NCBI RefSeq assembly: GCF_029351045.1
Contig: NZ_JARKIN010000001.1
Coordinates: 555,001 to 619,000, forward strand
Reading direction: 5' to 3'
From: Streptomyces sp. WMMB303
Lineage (GTDB): Bacteria > Actinomycetota > Actinomycetes > Streptomycetales > Streptomycetaceae
DNA length: 64,000 nucleotides
In this document: positions 47,846 through 55,868 of the stretch, piece after piece
How the letters are laid out: every line of letters begins with the position of its first letter
Position numbering within the stretch: the first letter of the stretch is position 1
Translations under genes and position numbers: made by a program
The notes under the pieces: generated by a model
Database searches by the model: none
The model's input: the letters and a program-made list of their open reading frames with translations, nothing else
Told to the model about the DNA's origin: nothing

Positions 47846-47943
47846 CTTGCGGTCCACCTCTCCTGGATTGGCCGTTCAAATGGCCTGCTTCCATGCCACA
47901 GAGTGCCACGAGACGGTCCAATGACACGAGAAGGGGTAGTCCT

Positions 47944-48627
47944 TTGTCCCATTCGAGGGGTTCTGACAGGCATCTGGTCCGCCGGCTCACCCAGCTCTAC
48001 GTGGGCCTGGTGCTGTACGGGGCGAGTGCGGCACTGATGGTGCGCGCCGGGCTGGGGCTGGACCCCTGGGACGTCCTCCACCAGGGCGTCGCCGAGCACA
48101 CCGGACTGTCCATCGGCACCGTGGCGATCCTCGCCGGGGCGGCGGTGCTGCTGCTGTGGTGGCCCCTGCGCGAACGCCCGGGTCTGGGCACCGTCTCCAA
48201 CGTCTTTCTGGTGGGCCTGTCCATGGACGCCACGCTCTGGCTCCTCCCGCACCCCGAGGCACTGGCCTACCGGATCCCGCTCCTGGTGGGCGGCGTGGTG
48301 CTGAACGGCGCCGCGACCGGCCTCTACATCTCGGCCCGGTTCGGACCGGGACCGCGCGACGGGCTGATGACCGGGCTGCACAAGGTGACCGGCCGCTCGA
48401 TCCGGCTGGTGCGGACGGCGATCGAGAGCGTGGTCCTGGTTCTCGGTATCCTGCTGGGCGGCTCGGCCGGTGCGGGCACCGTGCTGTACGCGCTGGCGAT
48501 CGGCCCCCTCGCGCAGTTCTTCCTGCGCCTCTTCGCCGTGCCGGGCGGCGCCGGAGGCTCGCACGTGGTGACCGGCGGCGGCCGGAAGGGAGCACGCGGC
48601 GGCGCACCGGTGGACCGCAGGCGGTGA
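47944..48627 (+). CDS. YczE/YyaS/YitT-family membrane protein
   Basis: A 227-aa integral membrane protein of the YczE family (BCR/YitT). About five to six hydrophobic helices are visible: LYVGLVLYGASAALMVRAGL, TVAILAGAAVLLLWWPL, LLVGGVVLNGAATGLYISAR, AIESVVLVLGILLGGS and others. The family signature GPGPRDGLMTGL is present. Its role is unproven, possibly export linked to the MocR-sensed compound. The start is TTG 47944, with AAGGGG 7 bp upstream; the frame is open further upstream without a better site. The C-terminus is Arg/Gly-rich. Confidence 0.88.
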   Translation: MSHSRGSDRHLVRRLTQLYVGLVLYGASAALMVRAGLGLDPWDVLHQGVAEHTGLSIGTVAILAGAAVLLLWWPLRERPGLGTVSNVFLVGLSMDATLWLLPHPEALAYRIPLLVGGVVLNGAATGLYISARFGPGPRDGLMTGLHKVTGRSIRLVRTAIESVVLVLGILLGGSAGAGTVLYALAIGPLAQFFLRLFAVPGGAGGSHVVTGGGRKGARGGAPVDRRR

Positions 48628-48670
48628 ACCGCCGACGACGGACGGGCGCGACTGCGGCGATACTGCCGGG

Positions 48671-49462
48671 GTGACGAGAGCGAGAGATCCCCGCGGCCGC
48701 CCCGGCCACCCCTTCCTGGACTCGGCAGTGCCGCTGGCCTTCGCGCACCGCGGCGGTGCGGCGGCCGGCCTGGAGAATACCCACGCGGCCTTCTCCCGCG
48801 CGGCGGAGCTGGGCTACCGCTACCTGGAGACGGACGTGCACACCACGGCGGACGGCGCCCTGGTGGCCTTCCACGACACCACCCTGGATCGCACCACCGG
48901 CAGCGGCGGCCGCCTCGCGGAGCTCAGCTGGGCCGAGGTGAGCCGGGCACGCGTGGCCGGGCGCGAGCCGGTCCCGCTCTTCGCCGACCTGCTGCGCTCG
49001 TTCCCCCGAGCACGCTGGAACATCGACGTGAAGTCCGACGACGCGCTCGTCCCGCTGCTGGAGCTGCTGGCTGCCGAGGACGCCTGGGACCGGGTGTGCG
49101 TGGGCGCGTTCGCCGAGGCGCGGGTGGCGCGGGCGCGGGCGCTGGCGGGGCCGCGGCTGCTGACCTCGCTGGGCACCGGCGGTGTGCTCGCGCTGCGGCT
49201 GCGCTCCCGTCGGCTGCCCTGGCGGCTGCCGTCCGGCGCAGGATGCGCACAGGTACCCGAACGGCACGGGCCGGTCCGCGTGGTGGACCGCGCCTTCGTA
49301 CGCGCGGCGCACGCACGGGGACTGCGGGTGCACGTCTGGACGGTCAACGATCCCGTCCGGGCCGCGGCGCTGCTGGACCTGGGCGTGGACGGGATCATGA
49401 CCGACGAACTGGAGATGCTGCGCGAGGTGCTGGACGCGCGGGGCTCCTGGCCCCCGGACTGA
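48671..49462 (+). CDS. Glycerophosphodiester phosphodiesterase
   Basis: A 263-aa GDPD (UgpQ/GlpQ-like) enzyme. It hydrolyses glycerophosphodiesters to glycerol-3-phosphate and an alcohol. The active-site motifs are FAHRGGAAAGLENTHAAF, the ETDVHTTADG metal/phosphate ligand motif and FHDTTLDRTT. There is no signal peptide, so it acts in the cytoplasm. The GTG start at 48671 has a weak SD. It lies 43 bp after yczE, so co-transcription is plausible. Confidence 0.9.
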   Translation: MTRARDPRGRPGHPFLDSAVPLAFAHRGGAAAGLENTHAAFSRAAELGYRYLETDVHTTADGALVAFHDTTLDRTTGSGGRLAELSWAEVSRARVAGREPVPLFADLLRSFPRARWNIDVKSDDALVPLLELLAAEDAWDRVCVGAFAEARVARARALAGPRLLTSLGTGGVLALRLRSRRLPWRLPSGAGCAQVPERHGPVRVVDRAFVRAAHARGLRVHVWTVNDPVRAAALLDLGVDGIMTDELEMLREVLDARGSWPPD

Positions 49463-49616
49463 ACCGCCACCCGGACGGCACCGGCCCGCCCCCCCTCCGG
49501 CGGCGCACCGGACCGCCGAGGGCGGGCTGTAGTCTCCCGGCACCGGCTGCGCAGGCGCTCGGCTCCGGCGCGGCCGGTCAGGAACCCGCGCAGCGGGCCG
49601 ACGGGGAGGAACGGGG

Positions 49617-51014
49617 ATGGGAACGGTCGCACCGGACGCGCCGCGGGCGCCGCAGGAGGGCGCGGGATCCGGGGAGCGGACCCCGCTCGGCGAGCGCCGC
49701 CGCGAACAGCGCGGCTGGTACTTCTACGACTGGGCGAACTCCGTCTTCTCCACGAGTGTGCTCACCGTCTTCCTCGGTCCGTATCTGACCTCGGTCACCG
49801 AGGCCGCCGCGGACGCGGACGGCTATGTGCACCCGCTGGGCATCCCGGTGCGGGCGGGGTCCTTCTTCCCCTACGCGGTCTCGGCCTCCGTACTGCTGTC
49901 GGTACTGGTGATGCCGCTGGCGGCGGCCTTCGCCGACCGCACGGGGCGCAAGAAGCCGCTGCTGGGCGTCGCGGCCTATCTGGGCGCCGGGGCGACCACC
50001 GGGATGTACTTCCTGGACGGCGACCGGTATCTGCTGGGCGGCGTGCTGCTGGTGGTGGCGAACGTCAGCTACGCGGTCTCCATCGTGCTCTACCACGCCT
50101 TCCTGCCGCAGATAGCCCCGCCCGAGGAACGCGACGCGGTCTCCTCGCGCGGCTGGGCCTTCGGTTACGGGTCGGGCGCGCTGGTCCTGGTCGCGAATCT
50201 CGGGCTGTTCCTGGGGCACGAGGCGCTGGGTGTCGCGGAGTCGACGGCGGTGCGGATCTGCCTGTCCTCGGCCGGAGTGTGGTGGGCCGTGTTCACGGTC
50301 GTACCGCTGCTGCGGCTGCGGGAGCGCCCGGCGGCTCGCCCGACGGCGGGATCCGGGCGACGCACCGGGCCCGGTCAGGGGTTCCGCCAGCTGGCCGGAA
50401 CGTTCCGCCAGTTGCGCCGCTATCCGCTCACGCTGCTGTTCCTGCTGGCCTACCTGCTCTACAACGACGGCATCCAGACGGTGATCACCCAGGCGTCGGT
50501 CTACGGCTCGGAAGCGCTGGGCCTGGACCAGACGACGCTGATCGGCGCCATCCTGCTGGTGCAGGTCCTGGCGGTGGCGGGCGCGCTGCTGCTGGGCAGG
50601 CTCGCCGCCCGCTACGGGGCCAAGCGCACCATTCTGGGGTCCCTGGTGGCGTGGACCGCGACCGTGAGCGCGGGGTACTTCCTGCCGCGGGAGGATCCGC
50701 TGTGGTTCTACGCGCTGGCGGTGGGCATCGGCCTGGTGCTGGGCGGCAGCCAGGCACTGTCCCGCTCGCTCTTCTCGCACCTGGTACCGGCCGGCAAGGA
50801 GGCGGAGTACTTCGCGCTGTACGAGATCAGCGACCGCGGCACCAGTTGGCTGGGACCGCTGGTGTTCGGACTGGCCTACCAGCTCTCGGGGGATTACCGG
50901 AACGCGATCCTGTCGCTGGTGGTCTTCTTCGCACTCGGTTTCGTACTGCTGCTGCGGGTACCCGTACAGCGAGCGGCGGCGGCAGTGGGCAACGTCGCTC
51001 CGGATCGGATTTAG
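49617..51014 (+). CDS. Atg22/UMF1-type MFS transporter
   Basis: A 465-aa transporter with about 12 helices of the UMF1/Atg22 family (Major Facilitator). The N-terminal loop before the first helix is EQRGWYFYDWANSVFSTSV, the family hallmark. ADRTGRKKPLLGV is the MFS loop 2-3 motif. Another conserved feature is LVLGGSQALSRSLFS. In yeast Atg22 exports amino acids from the vacuole; bacterial substrates are unknown. The ATG at 49617 is preceded by GGGGAGGA. Its stop codon overlaps a possible -35 box for rbpA (51011-51016). Confidence 0.92.
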   Translation: MGTVAPDAPRAPQEGAGSGERTPLGERRREQRGWYFYDWANSVFSTSVLTVFLGPYLTSVTEAAADADGYVHPLGIPVRAGSFFPYAVSASVLLSVLVMPLAAAFADRTGRKKPLLGVAAYLGAGATTGMYFLDGDRYLLGGVLLVVANVSYAVSIVLYHAFLPQIAPPEERDAVSSRGWAFGYGSGALVLVANLGLFLGHEALGVAESTAVRICLSSAGVWWAVFTVVPLLRLRERPAARPTAGSGRRTGPGQGFRQLAGTFRQLRRYPLTLLFLLAYLLYNDGIQTVITQASVYGSEALGLDQTTLIGAILLVQVLAVAGALLLGRLAARYGAKRTILGSLVAWTATVSAGYFLPREDPLWFYALAVGIGLVLGGSQALSRSLFSHLVPAGKEAEYFALYEISDRGTSWLGPLVFGLAYQLSGDYRNAILSLVVFFALGFVLLLRVPVQRAAAAVGNVAPDRI

Positions 51015-51040
51015 ACGTGTGGGTGCCGGACCGGTAGTGT
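51011..51040 (+). promoter_or_regulatory. Possible HrdB-type promoter for rbpA
   Basis: TTAGAC (51011-51016) and TAGTGT (51035-51040) are separated by 18 bp and resemble vegetative -35/-10 boxes. The upstream box overlaps the stop codon of the MFS gene. rbpA could thus have a housekeeping promoter in addition to the sigma-R one at 51235. Confidence 0.45.
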
Positions 51041-51234
51041 ACGCCTTTGGCCCACCGGGATGGACCGATACTGCGCGCCGAAGAGATGCGAACAGTGGGT
51101 GACATCTTCTGCCAATTGTGACAAACCGGTCACCGACGGGTACCGCAGATCAACGAAGCGGCGGCACGAAGCAGCGGCGCGCAGCCTTCCCTCAGGTTGG
51201 AGGTGCGTGAAGGGTGGGCGATCTCCCGATTGCG

Positions 51235-51260
51235 GGAATCTTCACCAGCAGCCGGACGTT
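51235..51260 (+). promoter_or_regulatory. Sigma-R (thiol-oxidative stress) promoter of rbpA
   Basis: GGAAT (51235-51239) and GTT (51258-51260) are separated by exactly 18 bp, the sigma-R consensus GGAAT-N18-GTT. The start of transcription would be near 51266, about 57 bp before the rbpA ATG. rbpA is a known sigma-R target in Streptomyces. Confidence 0.85.
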
Positions 51261-51322
51261 GACCGGATGACGACGACAGCGACACCTGTCCTGTGGGCGA
51301 CCAGCCCGGGAGGCACGAATTC

Positions 51323-51709
51323 ATGAGTGAGCGAGCTCTTCGCGGCACGCGACTCGTGGTGACCAGCTACGAGACCGACCGCGGCATCGACCTGGCCCCG
51401 CGCCAGGCCGTGGAGTACGCATGCCAGAACGGACATCGTTTCGAGATGCCGTTCTCGGTAGAGGCCGAGATTCCGTCCGAGTGGGAGTGCAAGGTGTGCG
51501 GTGCACAGGCGCTCCTGGTGGACGGCGAGGGTCCGGAGGAGAAGAAGGGCAAGCCCGCGCGCACGCACTGGGACATGCTCATGGAGCGGCGCACCCGTGA
51601 GGAACTCGAGGAAGTCCTCGCCGAGCGGCTCGCCGTACTGCGCTCCGGCACCATGAACCTCGCGGTGCACCCCCGCGACGACGGCGGAAACAAGCGCAAG
51701 TCCGCCTGA
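51323..51709 (+). CDS. rbpA: RbpA, RNA polymerase-binding protein
   Basis: A 128-aa protein. RbpA binds RNA polymerase with the principal sigma factor HrdB, stimulates promoter opening and gives resistance to rifampicin. The N-terminus MSERALRGTRLVVTSYETD, the central zinc-ribbon/beta core (VEYACQNGHRFEMPFSVEAE and EWECKVCGAQALL, with four cysteine/histidine ligands) and the sigma-interacting helix THWDMLMERRTREELEEVL are all intact. The ATG at 51323 is set by GGGAGG 9 bp upstream. It is expressed from a sigma-R promoter (51235), and probably a vegetative one. Two tandem hairpins follow. Confidence 0.96.
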   Translation: MSERALRGTRLVVTSYETDRGIDLAPRQAVEYACQNGHRFEMPFSVEAEIPSEWECKVCGAQALLVDGEGPEEKKGKPARTHWDMLMERRTREELEEVLAERLAVLRSGTMNLAVHPRDDGGNKRKSA

Positions 51710-51714
51710 CAACC

Positions 51715-51741
51715 CTGCGCTCCCGGCGTTACGGAGCGCAG
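51715..51741 (+). terminator. First hairpin downstream of rbpA
   Basis: CTGCGCTCC (51715-51723) and GGAGCGCAG (51733-51741) form an exact 9-bp stem with a 9-nt loop, 5 bp after the rbpA stop. Confidence 0.6.
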
Positions 51742-51744
51742 CAG

Positions 51745-51786
51745 GAGGGCCCCGGCCACGCAGTTCACAGCGTGACCGGGGCCCTC
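51745..51786 (+). terminator. Large hairpin between rbpA and fxsA
   Basis: Two 17-nt arms (51745-51761 and 51770-51786) pair at 16 of 17 positions around an 8-nt loop. It is the strongest terminator-like structure in the window, lies between convergent genes and probably stops transcription from both sides. Confidence 0.85.
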
Positions 51787-51931
51787 TTGCGCGCTCACCG
51801 ACTCCTCCGGGACAGCAGCCCGGGCGCCCCGCCCGTGCCACCGAGCTCTTCCGGCGTGCCCGGCAGTCGTGTCCCGCAAGCCCGCAAGCCACCGGCGCAC
51901 GGCTCCGCGACCGGGGCCCGGCGAGCGGCGC

Positions 51932-52603
51932 TCAGCCTCCGCCCTGACCGCCCTCGCGCCCCTGCGGGTCGTCGTCGCGGACGACCTCGCCCTGGACGAC
52001 CTTGCCGTCCGGGCGGTGCATCCGCACCTGCTGCTCGGCCGTGCGCGCCTGCTGGTAGGCGTCGCCCAGGGTGCCCGGCGCGAAGCCGCTGCGGCGGTCC
52101 AGGGAGCGCTGCACCGCGCCACGCAGCAGCCTTCCCGTCGGCGGGAGAATCAGCAGCAGCCCGGCCGCATCCGAGACCAGCCCGGGAATCATCAGCAGCA
52201 GCCCGCCCAGCATGGTCGTCCCGTTACCGCCGCGGCTCTCCGCAGCGTCTTCGCGGGAGGGCTCGGCTCCGGTGCGGGCCTGCTCCTGGGCGCGCTGAAC
52301 CGTCTCGGCGAGGTTGCGCCAGGCGCGGCGCCCGGCTCGCTTGATCACCACGGCGCCGAGCACGAAGCCGCCGGCCAGCACCAGGAAGACCGTGAACCCG
52401 CCGGCGGCCTGGCCGAGCAGGGTCAGCAGCCAGATTTCCAGAACCGCCCACAGCGCGACCGCCAGCGGCAGCAGAGTGCGGGTCCTCGGCCGGTTCCGCC
52501 GGGACCGGTGGCCTCCCTCGGAGCCTGTCCCGGCACCCGGGCCGCCGGCCGCACCGCCCGGTTCCTGCGGAAGTCCGTGGGGAAAGGGTGCGCGCGTCGT
52601 CAT
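51932..52603 (-). CDS. fxsA: FxsA-family membrane protein
   Basis: A 223-aa FxsA-like protein. Hydrophobic helices at about 43-70 (TLLPLAVALWAVLEIWLLTL), 72-95 and 130-155 (LLLMIPGLVSDAAGLLLILP, the FxsA signature) lie in a core of about 120 residues; the N- and C-termini are hydrophilic. E. coli FxsA relieves F-factor exclusion of phage T7; its cellular role is unclear. The gene is third in lnt-ppm-fxsA, 35 bp after ppm. The ATG at 52603 has GGAGG only 1-2 bp upstream, so the start may be a little later. Confidence 0.88.
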   Translation of the reverse strand: MTTRAPFPHGLPQEPGGAAGGPGAGTGSEGGHRSRRNRPRTRTLLPLAVALWAVLEIWLLTLLGQAAGGFTVFLVLAGGFVLGAVVIKRAGRRAWRNLAETVQRAQEQARTGAEPSREDAAESRGGNGTTMLGGLLLMIPGLVSDAAGLLLILPPTGRLLRGAVQRSLDRRSGFAPGTLGDAYQQARTAEQQVRMHRPDGKVVQGEVVRDDDPQGREGGQGGG

Positions 52604-52638
52604 GCCTCCAGTGTGCCTGCTACCGCGTAGGCCCGGGA

Positions 52639-53442
52639 TCAGCTCGGCGGGCGGCCGTCCCCACCGCCGTCCCTGCGGTGCTCGGCGCGGCCGAGGACCT
52701 TCTTGACCCGTCCCTCGACCCCCCAGGCGGCGATCCGCCAGAGCGCCTCGGCCATGATGTCCCGGCTCATCTTGGAGTCGCCGCGCTCGCGCTCGACGAA
52801 AGTGATCGGAACCTCCACCACGTGGTAGCCGGCGTGCACCGTGCGGCGGGTGAGGTCGACCTGGAAGCAGTAGCCCTGGGAGGCGATGGAATCCAGGCCG
52901 ATGCCCTCCAGGGTCTCCTTGCGGAAGGCCCGGAAGCCCGCCGTCACATCGCGTACGTCGACGTCCAGGAGCAGCCGCGAGTAGGTGCTGGCGCCGCGGG
53001 AGAGGAACTCCCGGGACTTGGGCCAGTTGACGATCCGGCCGCCCGGCACCCAGCGCGAGCCGATCACCAGGTCGGCGCCGCCCAGCGCGGTCAGCAGCCG
53101 GGGCAGTTCCTCGGGCGGGTGGGAGCCGTCCGCGTCCATCTCGACCAGGACGCCGTAGCCGTTGTCGATGCCCCACCGGAAGCCCGCCAGATAGGCCGCG
53201 CCGAGCCCTTCCTTGCCCTTGCGGTGCAGGACGTGGACGTGGTCGTCCTCGGCCGCCAGTTCGTCGGCGATCTTCCCGGTGCCGTCGGGGCTGTTGTCGT
53301 CCGCGACGAGGACGTGCGCCTCGGGCACCGCCTCGCGCACCCGGGAGACGATCGGCCGGATGTTGTCGGCCTCGTCATAGGTCGGGATGATGACCAGGGC
53401 CGTTCCCAGCGGGCCGTACCGCCGTTGTCCGCCGTCCGTCAC
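52639..53442 (-). CDS. ppm1: Polyprenol monophosphomannose synthase (Ppm/DPM-type)
   Basis: A 267-aa GT2-family transferase that makes polyprenyl-phosphate-mannose from GDP-mannose for protein O-mannosylation and lipoglycan synthesis. ALVIIPTYDEADNI starts the GT-A fold; VLVADDNSPDGTG and the DXD-type VEMDADGSHPPEELPRLL bind nucleotide-sugar and metal. GSRWVPGGRIVNWP and the SQGYCFQVDLTRRTV region are typical of DPM synthases. There are no C-terminal membrane helices. The GTG start overlaps the lnt stop by 4 bp, so translation is coupled. In Mycobacterium tuberculosis Lnt and Ppm are fused in one protein. Confidence 0.94.
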   Translation of the reverse strand: MTDGGQRRYGPLGTALVIIPTYDEADNIRPIVSRVREAVPEAHVLVADDNSPDGTGKIADELAAEDDHVHVLHRKGKEGLGAAYLAGFRWGIDNGYGVLVEMDADGSHPPEELPRLLTALGGADLVIGSRWVPGGRIVNWPKSREFLSRGASTYSRLLLDVDVRDVTAGFRAFRKETLEGIGLDSIASQGYCFQVDLTRRTVHAGYHVVEVPITFVERERGDSKMSRDIMAEALWRIAAWGVEGRVKKVLGRAEHRRDGGGDGRPPS

Positions 53443-55265
53443 TGGTGCTGCCCCTCCGCTTGAGCCTGTCGGTCCTGCCTGTCGGTCCCGTCCCCGTCAC
53501 CCGCCGCGTCCGGCGCGGTACGGGCCCGGGCACCGGTGCCGCCGCGTCCGCGGCCCAGGATCCAGGCCCCGGCGCAGGCGAGCACGCCCACGATAGCGAT
53601 CACCCATTCGGGAGCGGCACCGACGCGGTCGGCGAGGGTGATCTCGTCGCGCAGCGGGAGCTTCCCGGTGAGCACGTCCTGGGTGAACTCGTCCGTCTGC
53701 TGCCGCACGGTGCCGTCGGGCGCGACGATGGCGCTGATGCCGCTGGTCGCCGCGGTGACCACGGCGCGGCCGTGCTCGACCGCGCGCAGCTTGGACATCG
53801 CCAGCTGCTGCTCGGGCTGCCCGGTCCGGCCGTAGGTGGCGTTGTTGGTCTGGACGACGAGCGCGCGGGCTCCGTCCTTGACGGTGTCCCGGGGGATCTC
53901 GTCGTAGGCGACCTCGAAGCAGATCACGTCGCCGAGGCGTGCGGGGCCGGTCTGCAGGACACCGGTGTGGTCGCCCGGATAGAAGTCGCGCGGCACCTGC
54001 TGGAGGCGGGTGATGACCTTGCTCAGCTGGTCGCGGAAGGGGACGTATTCGCCGAAGGGGACCGGGTGCTGCTTGGTGTAGGACGCGCCGGGCCCCTTCT
54101 CCGGGTCCCAGACGATGCCCTGGTTCTCGACGTAGCCCTCCTTGGTCGGGTGGTCGACGAGGGCACCCACCAGGACGGGGACGCCGACGGCCTTGACGGC
54201 CCGGTCGATGCGGTCGCCCGCCTCCGCATACTTGTAGGGGTCCAGGTCGGAGGAGTTCTCCGGCCAGATCACCAGGTCGGGCCGGGGCTCCTTGCCCTGC
54301 TCGATCCGCTCGGCCAGGTCGAGGGTCGCCTCGACATGGTTGTTGAGGATCTGCATCGGGCGGCCCAGGAAGTGCATGCCGGGCTGCTGGACGTTCCCCT
54401 GCACGACGGCGACCCGCACCGTGTCGGCCGCCTTCGTCGGCACCGGTACCGCGAGACCGGCCGCGGTGGCGGCGCAGGCGAGCGCGAGCGCGCCGAAGCA
54501 GGTGGCGTAGGCGCGGCCGGTGCGGGCCCCGGCGGACCGCAACTGCAGGCCCCGCAACACGACCGCGGCCAGCAGGGTGCCGGTCAGAGCCACCGCGAAG
54601 GACACCAGCGGGGCTCCGCCGAGCGCGGCCAGCGGGGTGTAGGGGGAGTCGGTGTTGGCGAAGGCCAGTCGTCCCCAGGAGAAGCCGCCGAACGGCAGCC
54701 GGTCGCGCAGGAATTCCTCGGTCAGCCACAGGCACGCGCCCCACAGGGGCCAGAGCGGCAGCCGCGCGGTGAGCGCCAGCCCCGCTCCGAGCCCGAGGAC
54801 GAACAGGCTCTGCAGAAACGCGAGTCCGATGACCGCGTCCCAGCCGACGACGTGCAGCCACTTGAGCAGCACGATGAAGAAGGGCCAGCCGAACGCGAAT
54901 CCGAGCCAGGCGCCCTGGCGGCCGGTCCGCCCGCGGGTGAGCAGGCTGAGCGCGGCGACGGCCAGCAGCGAGAGCGGCCAGATCCCGTAGGGCGGGAAGG
55001 CGAACGCCAGGGCGACACCGCCGAGTGCGGCCAGCGCGGACCGGCCGGCCTCACGCCGCGCGAGCGCGGCCAGTCGGCGCATCCGGCCCGGGCGGCCCTC
55101 CGGCTCCGGGGCCGCGCAGACGCCGGTCGGAACGTCACTGCCCGGGTCGGCTCCGCTCGCGCGCGTCGGCCCCTCCGGGGTGCCAGGCTGCGCGGCGGGT
55201 GCCGCCTTCCGCTCCCGGGAGCCGTCCGGGGCGGAGGCGGAGGTGGTGTCGGGGCCCGATGCCAA
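53439..55265 (-). CDS. lnt: Apolipoprotein N-acyltransferase
   Basis: A 608-aa membrane enzyme that adds the third acyl chain to lipoprotein N-terminal cysteines. About seven hydrophobic helices precede an extracytoplasmic nitrilase-like domain (about 265-510) and a last membrane helix (EWVIAIVGVLACAGAWILG). Catalytic triad candidates are Glu in LVIWPENSSDL, Lys in YTKQHPVPFGEYVPF and Cys in GDVICFEVAYDEI. The frame is open to 55430; TTG 55265 is chosen because AGGAAGG lies 8 bp upstream. The first about 60 residues are low complexity. It starts the lnt-ppm-fxsA operon. Confidence 0.93.
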   Translation of the reverse strand: MASGPDTTSASAPDGSRERKAAPAAQPGTPEGPTRASGADPGSDVPTGVCAAPEPEGRPGRMRRLAALARREAGRSALAALGGVALAFAFPPYGIWPLSLLAVAALSLLTRGRTGRQGAWLGFAFGWPFFIVLLKWLHVVGWDAVIGLAFLQSLFVLGLGAGLALTARLPLWPLWGACLWLTEEFLRDRLPFGGFSWGRLAFANTDSPYTPLAALGGAPLVSFAVALTGTLLAAVVLRGLQLRSAGARTGRAYATCFGALALACAATAAGLAVPVPTKAADTVRVAVVQGNVQQPGMHFLGRPMQILNNHVEATLDLAERIEQGKEPRPDLVIWPENSSDLDPYKYAEAGDRIDRAVKAVGVPVLVGALVDHPTKEGYVENQGIVWDPEKGPGASYTKQHPVPFGEYVPFRDQLSKVITRLQQVPRDFYPGDHTGVLQTGPARLGDVICFEVAYDEIPRDTVKDGARALVVQTNNATYGRTGQPEQQLAMSKLRAVEHGRAVVTAATSGISAIVAPDGTVRQQTDEFTQDVLTGKLPLRDEITLADRVGAAPEWVIAIVGVLACAGAWILGRGRGGTGARARTAPDAAGDGDGTDRQDRQAQAEGQHQ

Positions 55266-55868
55266 GGTCGCGGCCTTCCTAGCAGGTCGTGCGGTGGTGT
55301 GTGGTGACGGTACAACGCGCGGGGGGCTGCGCGGAGCGCGGGACCGTAAAGCGGCGGAAAAGCAGGAGAACACGGCCCGTGGGTACCGGGTACAGCACGG
55401 GACGGTAGCCGCCGCGTCGCGGAGCGTCACCGGCGGGCATGCGCGCCCCGGTTCGGGGCGCTGTCTGCGGATCGGGGCCCGGTGCCCTTCGGGCCGACCT
55501 GGGACCCGCTGGCTGCGGATCGTCCGAAAGCCGTTGTCTACTGAGCGTCCGGGCCCCGTCCCGGGTCACACCCGCCGACCGGCGGAAACCATCTGTCCCC
55601 GTGCCGCGGGCGCTGGACCTGGCTCGCAGTGGTGGTGCGCCGGTGCGGTACACCACCCCGTGGCCCAGCGGCGTTCGACGACAGCGCGGAAGCTCCCCGG
55701 TCGGACGTCCTGTGGTGGACGCCGCCGAACCTACCGGGCTCCGGGCAATCATTGTCAACAGCCGAGTTACCTGGGGTGTTTCGGTGAAATCCCAGGTCAG
55801 TGCGGAGACGACGGCGTCCCGGTGACCGGCGGAGGGGGTCTCGTTCGGCCGTATCGCCCTCCTCTATG
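55266..55868. other. Intergenic region, no gene seen
   Basis: This is 603 bp between the lnt start and the stop of a minus-strand amidohydrolase gene. Open frames of up to 160 codons exist on both strands but have Arg/Pro/Gly-rich products with no recognisable motif, and none has a convincing ribosome-binding site. A small unannotated gene or an RNA cannot be excluded. Confidence 0.4.

Noticed and set aside
55279..55758. 160-codon open frame between lnt and the amidohydrolase
   Set aside because: Arg/Gly/Thr-rich product, no motif and no ribosome-binding site.
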